A stretch of DNA of 9,354 nucleotides from the NCBI GenBank assembly GCA_002440765.1, contig DJVC01000119.1:1-9354 (forward strand), read 5' to 3'. Made by a program: the position numbers and the translations under genes. Shown here piece by piece: positions 1 through 6,022 of this stretch. The notes under the pieces are model-generated. The model saw only the letters and a program-made list of their open reading frames with translations. It did not search any database and had not been told where the DNA came from. The stretch's first letter is position 1; every line of letters begins with the position of its first letter. The DNA comes from a bacterium UBP3_UBA6266. GTDB taxonomy: Bacteria > Auribacterota > UBA6266.

Positions 1-1
1 C

Positions 2-568
2 CGGACAATGAAAGAGGAAGACGGCGGCAGGCCCAATAACATATACGGTTTCTCAAAGTGGGTTATGGAGAATCTTGCCGCGACATATTATTCAAAGATC
101 AAAGTTGTCGGCCTGAGATATTTCAACGTGTTCGGACCGGGAGAGTATCACAAAGGTCTTGCGGCAAGCATGATATACCAGCTCGCCAGACAGATGATAG
201 AGGGAAAAAGGCCGAAGATATTTAAATGGGGCGAGCAAAAAAGGGATTTTGTATATATAAAAGATGTCGTTGCCGCGACTGTCGGCGCCTTATCCGCCAA
301 AGAAAATACCGTCATAAACGTGGGCACGGGCAAATCCACTTCTTTTAATGAGATAGTGGAGATTTTGAACAAAATCCTGAATTCGGGCAGAAAACCTGTT
401 TACTTCGATAATCCATACGGTTTCTACCAGGATTTTACGGAGGCCGATATTTCAAAGGCAAAGGATGTAACCGGATATGAACCCAGGTACACCACCGCGC
501 TTGCCATTGAGGAATATGTGACAAAGTATTTGCTTTCCGAAGACGTTAAATTACAGGTTGTTGTATAA
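2..568 (+). CDS. hldD: ADP-L-glycero-D-manno-heptose 6-epimerase, 3' part (5' end outside window)
   Basis: HldD is an extended short-chain dehydrogenase/reductase that uses bound NADP to epimerise ADP-D-glycero-D-manno-heptose to the L-glycero form, the heptose donor for the LPS inner core, in the cytoplasm. The frame is open to the left edge, so the ATG at 8 is probably internal and the Rossmann GxxGxxG region is missing. The catalytic Tyr-x3-Lys is visible (Tyr codon 44-46, Lys codon 56-58, in YGFSK). It is followed by the family-typical stretches RYFNVFGP, HKG..AS, KRDFVYIKDV, INVGTG and, near the C-terminus, YQDFTEADISK, which matches the HldD pattern YQAFTQADL by memory. The end is natural (TAA 566-568) and the C-terminal length is normal. 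Other sugar epimerases share the fold, but the HKG and YQxFTxAD motifs favour HldD. No T-rich terminator follows directly. Confidence 0.82.
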   Translation, partial: RTMKEEDGGRPNNIYGFSKWVMENLAATYYSKIKVVGLRYFNVFGPGEYHKGLAASMIYQLARQMIEGKRPKIFKWGEQKRDFVYIKDVVAATVGALSAKENTVINVGTGKSTSFNEIVEILNKILNSGRKPVYFDNPYGFYQDFTEADISKAKDVTGYEPRYTTALAIEEYVTKYLLSEDVKLQVVV

Positions 569-601
569 TAAAAAGTTCTTTTTGAAAAAAATGCTTGCAA
601 A

Positions 602-669
602 ATTCCGCAAAATTTATAAACTTGTCTGGTTTATTCGCGGAATGCCGGAAAAACAGGGTGTTTTTCCGG
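602..669 (+). promoter_or_regulatory. Two consecutive hairpins in the leader of the SpeD-like pair
   Basis: The 157-base gap between hldD and the next gene holds two adjacent inverted repeats. Hairpin 1 has a 7-bp outer stem (602-608 with 637-643), an asymmetric internal loop, and a 6-bp inner stem (616-621 with 629-634) closing a 7-base loop. Hairpin 2 is a perfect 10-bp stem (645-654 with 660-669) with loop AGGGT. Neither is followed at once by a T-run; the nearest is at 692-697. They could be a structured 5' leader of the downstream genes or an atypical terminator/3' stabiliser for hldD. I recognise no known riboswitch class and see no convincing promoter in the gap. Confidence 0.4.
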
Positions 670-725
670 TTGAGAAACTTAGGGGGTGGGATTTTTTAAC
701 AATATAGAGTAGAGGAAAAAAAGGA

Positions 726-1256
726 ATGGAAGGTTTAGCTGAAGAACGAAAGGGTGTTTTTTACGGGGAAAGAGATGCCGGCTTGGCGGGCGGGCGCTTT
801 TTCACAGAGTTTCGGGATGTAAAAAACATTTATAACCTTCAAGTTGTTGAGAGTCTGTTAAAAGAAGTGCTGAATGAGCGCGCGGCGGGTGAACCTGCCT
901 GGCTGCGTGTAAAGCTCCGGGATTTTGCGCGTTCCGGATGTGTTTCCGGAATAGCCGTAACGAGCCGTTTTTATCTTGCCGTATATAGCCGTCCTTATTT
1001 AAATTATGCCGCGGTCGAAATCTTCTTTTCGCGAGGGGGTTTTTGTGTCAATAAGCCGGTTGAAGCTTTAAAACGGGCATTTGGCTCCGGAAGAGCCGGT
1101 TTTTATATGTCGGAAGGAAAAAAATTGAAGCATAAAATTAACCTGAATAAGGTTTACATAGATAGCAAAGCGGTGCGGGAAACGGAATTTGGAGACAGTA
1201 AATTGTACCCGGATTTTGATGCCGGCTTTTCTGTCTCCACAACAATGTCGATGTGA
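726..1256 (+). CDS. Degenerate SAM-decarboxylase (SpeD)-like protein lacking catalytic residues
   Basis: I recognise this 176-residue protein only by its middle. Residues about 74-120 (SGIAVTS...YLAVYSRPY..YAAVEIF...) follow the prokaryotic AdoMet decarboxylase pattern GVSGV..ESHLxIHTWPE.GYAAVDIFTCG. In active SpeD, a Ser gives the pyruvoyl group, with a His 5 residues and a Cys 20 residues later (Ser63, His68, Cys83 in Thermotoga maritima). Here the same spacing gives Phe82, Tyr87 and Ser102, so self-cleavage and decarboxylation should be impossible. The N-terminus (about 1-25) and C-terminus (about 130-176) have no match that I can name. The start is ATG 726, with AGAGG at 711-715. Twenty bases after its stop comes a second SpeD-like gene that keeps the catalytic set, so I infer a regulatory or structural partner, like the trypanosome prozyme. 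It could instead be a binding protein of unrelated role. The homology is fairly secure; the role is not. Confidence 0.6.
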   Translation: MEGLAEERKGVFYGERDAGLAGGRFFTEFRDVKNIYNLQVVESLLKEVLNERAAGEPAWLRVKLRDFARSGCVSGIAVTSRFYLAVYSRPYLNYAAVEIFFSRGGFCVNKPVEALKRAFGSGRAGFYMSEGKKLKHKINLNKVYIDSKAVRETEFGDSKLYPDFDAGFSVSTTMSM

Positions 1257-1275
1257 TAAGGAGAAAAAAGAGAAA

Positions 1276-1677
1276 ATGAGAGAGCTTGTTAAAGAACAGA
1301 TTGTTGAAACTACCGCAAAAAAGGTTTCTTTCGGTGTTGAAACAATTTTGGATCTTTATGATTGTAATCTTCAGGTCATGAGATCCGAGGCTAAACTGAG
1401 AGAATATGTCGACAAGTTGTGCGAGCTTCTGAAAATGGAGAAGTACGGTGAGTGTCTGACGCCCTATTTTGGTTTGAATAATAAGCACACAGCGGGATAT
1501 TCACTTCTTCAGTTTATAGAAACCAGTTCGATTACGGGTCATTTTGCCGAGAATACCGGAACATCCTACATAAATATATTTTCTTGCGGCGAGTATGATC
1601 CGGAAAAAGCGGCCGAGTTCACAAGAAAGTTTTTCGGCGCAAAGAAGGTAATTAAAAGGATTATCGAAAGAAGGTAA
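1276..1677 (+). CDS. SpeD-family pyruvoyl decarboxylase-like protein, catalytic residues kept
   Basis: The 133-residue length is typical of short class-1b prokaryotic AdoMet decarboxylases. These make decarboxylated SAM for spermidine synthesis after cleaving themselves to form a pyruvoyl group. Residues 19-31 (FGVETILDLYDCN) match the first strand of the family. Ser84, His89 and Cys104 (in ETSSITGHF and IFSCGEYDPE) have exactly the 5- and 15-residue spacing of the canonical Ser/His/Cys, but the residues around them differ: Thr83 replaces the usual Glu before the Ser, and Ser85 the following His. This divergent motif means the substrate is uncertain; SpeD relatives that decarboxylate ornithine or arginine are known. 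I chose ATG 1276 because AAGGAG (1258-1263) precedes it and upstream in-frame ATG 1189 would overlap the previous gene by 68 bases. It forms an operon with the catalytically dead paralogue just before it and is followed by a terminator. No aminopropyltransferase gene is in the window. Confidence 0.7.
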   Translation: MRELVKEQIVETTAKKVSFGVETILDLYDCNLQVMRSEAKLREYVDKLCELLKMEKYGECLTPYFGLNNKHTAGYSLLQFIETSSITGHFAENTGTSYINIFSCGEYDPEKAAEFTRKFFGAKKVIKRIIERR

Positions 1678-1681
1678 CAAC

Positions 1682-1731
1682 ATCCCCCCGCGGACAGCAT
1701 TCTGCATGCGGAACTGCGGGGGGATTTTTTT
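1682..1731 (+). terminator. Intrinsic terminator of the SpeD-like pair
   Basis: A perfect 10-bp GC-rich stem (1682-1691 with 1716-1725), 24-base loop, and a run of seven T beginning at 1725 lie 4 bases after the preceding stop codon. This is a textbook Rho-independent terminator and separates the SpeD-like pair from the kamA operon. Confidence 0.9.
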
Positions 1732-1841
1732 CTGTGTTAGTGGCCATCCTTTCACAATATATCCCACATTAATCAAATATTAACAAAGATGAACATCCGT
1801 TATTGGTTAGCAATGTAGAGGCAAGTCTTTTAAGGTTTTTT

Positions 1842-1864
1842 ATAGTTTACTATTGACAAACTAT
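1842..1864. promoter_or_regulatory. Dyad over the -35 box, candidate operator
   Basis: ATAGTTT (1842-1848) and AAACTAT (1858-1864) form a perfect 7-bp inverted repeat with 9 bases between, centred about one helical turn from half-site to half-site and covering the TTGACA box. A dimeric regulator bound here would block RNA polymerase. The nearest candidate is the HTH protein encoded first in the operon (autoregulation). The geometry is seen; binding is inference. Confidence 0.4.
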
Positions 1865-1881
1865 GTTAAGTTATGTATTAT
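1853..1881 (+). promoter_or_regulatory. Sigma70-type promoter of the HTH-kamA-ligase operon
   Basis: A perfect -35 box TTGACA (1853-1858), 17-base spacer, and -10 box TATTAT (1876-1881) lie 55 bases upstream of the HTH gene start. The predicted transcript begins near 1888, leaving a leader of about 48 bases with a good ribosome site (CAGGGAG, 1924-1930). The preceding terminator isolates it, so it should be the main promoter for the following four genes. Confidence 0.75.
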
Positions 1882-1935
1882 TAGGTCTTAGCAGGGTGTT
1901 TATTGTGTTTTAATGTTAAGCGTCAGGGAGTTTTT

Positions 1936-2253
1936 ATGGGTGAAAGTAAAGAAAAAGAATTGATGACGGAAAAAGAGGTCAGGGATATTTTGCGGGTTTC
2001 CCGGACTACCTTATGGAAGCTTAGGAAGAACGAAAAGTTCCCTTTTTCAAAGGTCGGAAGACAGTACAGGTATTCCATGAAAGAGATTCTTGAATGGATG
2101 AAGGAAAGAAAAGGCAAGAAAATCGAACGGGTAAGCTCAGTCCACCCCGATAATGCAGATAAAAAAGAAGAAAATAAACAACAGGAGATATCGAAAGATT
2201 CCCCGCAAAGCGGAGATAAATCTGTAACCAGGGAAGTTGAAGGGAAAAAATGA
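1936..2253 (+). CDS. Small HTH (excisionase/MerR-like HTH_17) DNA-binding protein
   Basis: The 105-residue protein has one winged-helix DNA-binding domain at about residues 9-58. The pattern is LMTEKEVRDILRVSRTTLWK, then a turn, then FPFSKVGRQYRYSMKEILEWM. This is the HTH_17/excisionase-family signature: an 'xEVAxxLxVSxxTxxxL' helix pair followed by 'xxxVGRxxRxxxxxIxxW'. Residues 59-105 are a charged Lys/Glu/Ser-rich tail, probably disordered. The ATG 1936 start has GGGAG (1926-1930) five bases before it; an earlier in-frame ATG at 1903 lacks such a site. The stop overlaps the kamA start in an ATGA (2250-2253), so the two are probably translationally coupled. As the first gene after a strong promoter with a dyad over the -35 box, it is likely the operon's own regulator. 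There are no integrase or phage genes nearby, so an excisionase role is unlikely. Confidence 0.75.
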   Translation: MGESKEKELMTEKEVRDILRVSRTTLWKLRKNEKFPFSKVGRQYRYSMKEILEWMKERKGKKIERVSSVHPDNADKKEENKQQEISKDSPQSGDKSVTREVEGKK

Positions 2254-3377
2254 AAAAAGATGGTGCGGCGAAATCTACATCGTCTGATGGTTCCAGTTCT
2301 TATAAGGTGAAGAAATCCAGATGGTATGATTGGAAATGGCAGCTTAAGAACAGAATTACGACGGTAGAAGAGATTTCGAAGTATGTAGCTTTAACTCAGG
2401 AAGAAAAACAGGGACTCGACTTAAAAGAAAGGCTGGTTTTCGGGGTAACGCCTTATTTCCTGAGTCTTATAGATCCTTTCAGCCCGAACTGTCCTATAAG
2501 AAAACAATGTGTTCCGACAGCCAGTGAGGGTGTTGTGACCGAATTCGATTATGAAGATCCGTGTGGTGAGGAAAAAGATTGTCCTGTTCCCGGCCTGGTT
2601 CACAGGTACCCGGACAGGGTCCTGCTTCTTGCCACTGATGAATGCGCGTCCTATTGCAGGCATTGCACCCGCAAGAGGCTTGCAGGCAGCTCTAAACATG
2701 TCCTTACCGCGAAGATGATGGATAAGATAGTAAAATATCTGTCTGATCATCCGCAGATAAGGGATGTAGTCGTCTCCGGCGGGGATCCTTTGACTCTTGC
2801 CGAAGATAAGCTGGAGATGATTCTTTCAAGCATAAAAAAAATAGCAAGTGTTCAGGTGGTGAGGATAGGAACCAGGGTTCCGATATTTCTTCCCATGAGG
2901 ATTGACGAGTCGCTTGTTTCAATGTTAAAAAAATATCATCCCGTGTGGATGAGCATACACATAAATCACCCCCGCGAATTGACTCCCGATGTTGAGAAAG
3001 CTTTGAACATACTTGCGGATTCGGGGATAGTACTCGGCAGTCAGACGGTCCTCCTCAAAGGAATAAATGATAAACCGGAAATTATGGGGGAACTGTTTAT
3101 TAAAGCGATGAAGAACAGGGTAAGACCTTATTATATTTATCAGTGTGATCCCGCAAGAGGAACCGCGCACTTCAGGACCTCAGTCAAGACAGGTGTTGAA
3201 ATAATTGAAAATCTGCGCGGTTACATCAGCGGTTACGCGGTTCCTATGTATGTTATCGATGCTCCGGGAGGCGGAGGCAAGATACCTGTCTCTCCAAATT
3301 ATGTGGTTGAGCATAAAGGCAAAAAGTGGACACTTAAAAATTATCGCGGCGACAGATATGAATATATAGAGCCTTAA
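2250..3377 (+). CDS. kamA: Lysine 2,3-aminomutase (radical SAM, PLP)
   Basis: KamA moves the alpha-amino group of L-lysine to carbon 3, giving beta-lysine, using a [4Fe-4S] cluster, SAM and PLP. The 375-residue sequence has the radical SAM cysteines Cys132-x3-Cys136-x2-Cys139 (CASYCRHC), Arg141 in the place of the substrate-carboxylate Arg, SGGDPL (176-181) and the PLP lysine Lys344 in DAPGGGGKIP. The two Asp residues that bind the lysine side-chain amine in the Clostridium enzyme (Asp293 and Asp330) correspond to Asp300 (QCDPA) and Asp337 (VIDAP). Glutamate 2,3-aminomutases have Lys and Asn there, so lysine is the likely substrate. The length is near 375 rather than the 416-470 of classic KamA, with a short C-terminus. 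EpmB, which modifies EF-P, is a shorter relative; no epmA or efp is here. The first 22 residues are low-complexity. It overlaps the HTH gene by 4 bases and precedes two ATP-grasp ligases. Confidence 0.88.
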   Translation: MKKDGAAKSTSSDGSSSYKVKKSRWYDWKWQLKNRITTVEEISKYVALTQEEKQGLDLKERLVFGVTPYFLSLIDPFSPNCPIRKQCVPTASEGVVTEFDYEDPCGEEKDCPVPGLVHRYPDRVLLLATDECASYCRHCTRKRLAGSSKHVLTAKMMDKIVKYLSDHPQIRDVVVSGGDPLTLAEDKLEMILSSIKKIASVQVVRIGTRVPIFLPMRIDESLVSMLKKYHPVWMSIHINHPRELTPDVEKALNILADSGIVLGSQTVLLKGINDKPEIMGELFIKAMKNRVRPYYIYQCDPARGTAHFRTSVKTGVEIIENLRGYISGYAVPMYVIDAPGGGGKIPVSPNYVVEHKGKKWTLKNYRGDRYEYIEP

Positions 3378-3413
3378 CCACTCCTGTCTTGGGAAATAAC
3401 AGAAATTAGAGAG

Positions 3414-3431
3414 ATGTGGGTACTTGTATGA
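3414..3431 (+). other. Possible five-codon coupling cistron (MWVLV)
   Basis: ATG-TGG-GTA-CTT-GTA-TGA ends at 3431, and its TGA overlaps the ATG of the next gene (ATGA, 3428-3431). A purine run AGAGAG lies just before it (3408-3413). Such a minicistron could feed ribosomes to the ligase start, which has only a weak site (TGGG, 3417-3420) of its own. It is short enough to be chance. Confidence 0.15.
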
Positions 3432-4450
3432 AAATAGGGATTACATATAATCTGAAAACGGATTTTAAGGATCTCACGTTGGCATCGGAAGATGCTCTTG
3501 AGGAATTTGACAGCGAAAAAACCGTGGACGCAATAGCGTCCGCCATTGTGAAAATGGGCCATGAGGCGGTTAAATTTGGCGGCGGCGAGCAGGTTATAGG
3601 CAAGCTGAAAAAAGAAGAGCCTTCGCTGGTTTTCAATATCGCGGAGGGTATTAACGGCAGAGCCAGGGAGGCTCAGATTCCGGCTTTGCTTGAGTTGCTC
3701 AAAATACCTTACACACATTCCGACCCTCTTACTCTTGCTCTGACGCTGGATAAATCCATGACCAAGCATGTTGTCAAATCGTGCGGTGTAAATACGCCTG
3801 AATTTTCGGTTATTTCGGAAGCGGCGGAACTTAAGGAAGACAATCTCCCCGGGTTTCCCCTGATAGTCAAGCCCGCGTGGGAAGGTTCAAGCAAAGGTAT
3901 AAGAATAAATTCGAAAGTGAATAATTTTGATGAGCTTAAAGTCCAGGTCGGATGGGTATTTAAAAATTATCCGGCCCAGCCTGTTTTAATAGAGCAGTTT
4001 ATCAGGGGCCGGGAAATCACTGTGGGTGTTATCGGGAATAATCCTCCGGTTATTCTGGGTATGATGGAAATAGGTTTTAAGGAAAATACTAAAAAAGACT
4101 TTATTTACTCTCTGGAAGTGATAAGGAATTATAAGAAGCTTGTAAAGTATACATGTCCTCCCGGACTTGATGACAAAGTTGTTGCAAAAATTGAAAAGCT
4201 GGCGTTAGCCGCTTATGATTGCCTTCACTGCAGGGATATCGCAAGGATGGATTTCAGGGTTGATGAGAACTCAAATGCTTATTTTATCGAGATTAACCCG
4301 CTTCCCGGCCTTTCTCCCGAATACAGCGACCTGATTATAATGGCAAAAAAACTCGGGATAGAATATGAAGACATAATCAGAAAGATAATCGTGAATGCCG
4401 TTAAAAGATATAAGATAGGAGAACAAGTTGAGAGCTGCACTTCTGTTTAA
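3428..4450 (+). CDS. ATP-grasp ligase, D-Ala-D-Ala ligase-like, first of pair
   Basis: This 340-residue protein has the D-alanine-D-alanine ligase fold. An N-terminal substrate domain (MKIGITYNL; LVFNIAEG..G 68-77; ELLKIPYTHSDP 89-100) is followed by an ATP-grasp domain with Lys109 (TLDKSMTK), Lys148 (IVKPAWEGSSKGI), the EQF linker (189-191), Asp275 (RMDFRVD), and Glu288/Asn290 (EINPLPGLSP) as likely metal ligands. Such enzymes activate a carboxylate as acyl phosphate and form a C-N bond. The classical Ddl signatures GGxSxEHxVS and 'HGxxGEDGxxQG' are absent; residues 68-82 read FNIAEGINGRAREAQ instead. So I do not call it ddl: this branch of the family has varied amino-acid substrates. The start is ATG 3428, because MKIGI is the expected first strand; GTG 3416 is an alternative. 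The gene is 50 bases after kamA and overlaps the next ligase by 23 bases. Confidence 0.8.
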   Translation: MKIGITYNLKTDFKDLTLASEDALEEFDSEKTVDAIASAIVKMGHEAVKFGGGEQVIGKLKKEEPSLVFNIAEGINGRAREAQIPALLELLKIPYTHSDPLTLALTLDKSMTKHVVKSCGVNTPEFSVISEAAELKEDNLPGFPLIVKPAWEGSSKGIRINSKVNNFDELKVQVGWVFKNYPAQPVLIEQFIRGREITVGVIGNNPPVILGMMEIGFKENTKKDFIYSLEVIRNYKKLVKYTCPPGLDDKVVAKIEKLALAAYDCLHCRDIARMDFRVDENSNAYFIEINPLPGLSPEYSDLIIMAKKLGIEYEDIIRKIIVNAVKRYKIGEQVESCTSV

Positions 4451-5516
4451 CGAACCCGACCTTATTGCGGATCTTGAGCCGGGGATGACTGATGAATACA
4501 TACACAACCATATCAACGCGGTTGAGCATTCCCTGGGGAAAATAGGCTGGGAGGTTTTGAAGATTGATATAAATAACGATATTCAGGGAATGGTCGCCGA
4601 TATTCATAAAAGCCGGGCTGATGTAATTTTTAATCTGTGTGAGAGCATATTCGGCAGGCCGGAGTTCGAGATGAATATAGTGACCCTTCTGGAACTTTTA
4701 AAAGCTCCTTATACGGGGTCTCCCCCCCTGGCATTGGGGCTTTGCCTGAATAAGTATAATTACAGGTTTTTTCTGAAAGATATGGGTATAAAATGTCCCC
4801 GGGCGGTGGAAATCAGAAATCCGTCGCATTTCAATGACGTGTCAAAATTAAGATATCCGGTTATTATCAAACCCCTCAGTGAAGACGGAAGCACAGGCAT
4901 TTCGGAACATAATATTTTCGAGTCGCCTCAGGAAGCAAAAACCAGGCTTGAAACTTTACTTCAGGTTTACTCTGACGGTTTGATTGCCGAAGAGTATATT
5001 GACGGGAGAGAGTTCAACTGTTTTTTAATCAATACAAAGACAGGCACTAAAATATTCCCGATATCGGAAATAGAATTCCGGTATCCCGATAACAGAAAAT
5101 ACAGGATCATTTCGTATGACGCGAAGTGGAATGTTGAAAGCGTGGAATATAAATCCACGGTGCATGTATGTCCGGCGGATATCACAAAAGCCCAGGCCGG
5201 AAAAATATTCAGGGCCTGTTCGGCAATATTCAATACAATCATTAAAAAGGGGTATGCGCGCGTGGATTTCCGGATGGACAGTAAGAATAATCTCTATGTT
5301 ATAGACGTTAATCCCAACCCCGACATAAGCCCTGACGCCGGAGCCATAAAACAAATCCGGGCCGACGGCTGGACATATACCAATTTTGTGGAAGCGATGA
5401 TAGAAGACGCGGTTGAATATATGAAAAAGCCTGTCTTCCTGTTCGGCACCGAACACAGGAGAAAAATACCTAAAAGAGGGAAAGACTGCAAGTTTGCCGC
5501 TTCGGCGGCCTGTTAA
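4428..5516 (+). CDS. ATP-grasp ligase, D-Ala-D-Ala ligase-like, second of pair
   Basis: The 362-residue protein is paralogous to the preceding ligase but clearly diverged. An N-terminal domain (RAALLFNEPDL; VIFNLCESIFGRPEFE 66-81; LLKAPYTGSPPLALG 90-104) precedes the ATP-grasp domain: Lys109 (NKYNYR), Lys148 (VIIKPLSEDGSTGI), EEY (188-190), Asp280 (VDFRMD) and Asp293/Asn295 (VIDVNPNPDISP). Asp293 replaces the usual Glu of the metal site, while Asn295 is kept. The catalytic frame therefore looks intact. The substrate loops differ from the first ligase, suggesting a different acceptor or donor. The start appears to be TTG 4428 with AGGAGA (4417-4422): it gives the expected first beta-strand, which the next ATG (4485) would cut off. 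It overlaps the first ligase by 23 bases, indicating coupled translation. The C-terminus after about 338 (basic, Cys at 354 and 362) is extra. Its stop overlaps that of the converging nitroreductase gene. Confidence 0.78.
   Translation: MRAALLFNEPDLIADLEPGMTDEYIHNHINAVEHSLGKIGWEVLKIDINNDIQGMVADIHKSRADVIFNLCESIFGRPEFEMNIVTLLELLKAPYTGSPPLALGLCLNKYNYRFFLKDMGIKCPRAVEIRNPSHFNDVSKLRYPVIIKPLSEDGSTGISEHNIFESPQEAKTRLETLLQVYSDGLIAEEYIDGREFNCFLINTKTGTKIFPISEIEFRYPDNRKYRIISYDAKWNVESVEYKSTVHVCPADITKAQAGKIFRACSAIFNTIIKKGYARVDFRMDSKNNLYVIDVNPNPDISPDAGAIKQIRADGWTYTNFVEAMIEDAVEYMKKPVFLFGTEHRRKIPKRGKDCKFAASAAC
5496..5509. other. UUCG-tetraloop hairpin at the convergent gene ends
   Basis: A perfect 5-bp GC stem (5496-5500 with 5505-5509) closes a TTCG loop with C-G closing pair, an exceptionally stable RNA tetraloop on the plus strand. 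It lies inside the last codons of the second ligase. No T-run follows, so it is not a standard terminator, but it could pause polymerase or protect the mRNA 3' end. Bases could also simply reflect Ala codons. Confidence 0.3.
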
Positions 5517-6022
5517 CCCCGCAACAGAAAAGAGGATACGTTTCTTCTTCCCGGATGTTTCGGTTTTTCATCCGGGTAACCCACAGCTATTACCGCGGCA
5601 AGATCCAGATTTTTTTCCCTGTCCAGTATTTTCTGCAGCATTTTCTTTTTATTGAGTATTTCCCCCAGCCAGACGGCCCCAAGTTTTTTTGAGTGGATAT
5701 GCAGCAGCATATTTTCGATGCATGCGCCCGCGGACATCAGGTCCTTGTCCCTGTTATAAATTTTTTGTTCATCGAGATATACCAGAATTAGGGCGGGAGC
5801 TTCACATATTATTTTTGAGTATCGGCTGAGGGTAAACCCGGATATGATTTTTTTTAATCCGGGTTCGGTTATGAACTGGAATTTCCACGGTTGATTGTTC
5901 AGGCCGCTGGGAGCATGAATCCCGGTTTCAATTATTTCAAGCAGGATTTTTCCGGGCACGTTTTTGTTTTTGAACCGCCGGATGCTTCTTCTTGTTTTTA
6001 TAAGATGTTTGAGTTTATCCAT
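5513..6022 (-). CDS. Nitroreductase-family FMN oxidoreductase
   Basis: The 169-residue protein has the nitroreductase signatures: RRSIRRF (11-17), whose Arg residues bind the FMN phosphate; APSGLNNQPW (37-46), the flavin/substrate loop; AGACIENMLL (98-107); and a C-terminal VGYPDEKPKH (147-156). Family members are FMN-dependent, NAD(P)H-using homodimers that reduce nitro groups, quinones or similar acceptors. The physiological substrate cannot be told from sequence. It is short for the family, as in the compact subgroups. The gene has no evident Shine-Dalgarno. A TATAAT at 6040-6045 (minus strand) is only 17 bases upstream, so the transcript may have a very short leader. It converges on the second ATP-grasp ligase, with the stop codons sharing the TTAA at 5513-5516. 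Confidence 0.82.
   Translation of the reverse strand: MDKLKHLIKTRRSIRRFKNKNVPGKILLEIIETGIHAPSGLNNQPWKFQFITEPGLKKIISGFTLSRYSKIICEAPALILVYLDEQKIYNRDKDLMSAGACIENMLLHIHSKKLGAVWLGEILNKKKMLQKILDREKNLDLAAVIAVGYPDEKPKHPGRRNVSSFLLRG

Noticed and set aside
645..669. Rho-independent terminator of hldD
   Set aside because: The hairpin is perfect but AU-rich in its loop-proximal part and no T-run follows directly, so I list it as structure only.
1189..1275. An earlier in-frame ATG for the second SpeD-like gene
   Set aside because: It would overlap the first gene by 68 bases, lacks a ribosome site, and adds residues unlike the SpeD N-terminus. The AAGGAG before 1276 fits.
1936..2253. Phage or ICE excisionase
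   Set aside because: The HTH type is shared, but no integrase, attachment site or phage gene is in the window and the gene is fused in operon with kamA.
3416..3427. GTG start for the first ligase
   Set aside because: Possible, but the MKIGI at ATG 3428 is the expected first beta-strand and the extra four residues match nothing.
3428..4450. True D-alanine-D-alanine ligase (ddl)
   Set aside because: The GGxSxEH and GEDGxxQG signatures are absent, and no murein cluster is present.
5025..5491. Minus-strand open frames opposite the second ligase
   Set aside because: Shadows of a strong coding frame with conserved ATP-grasp motifs.
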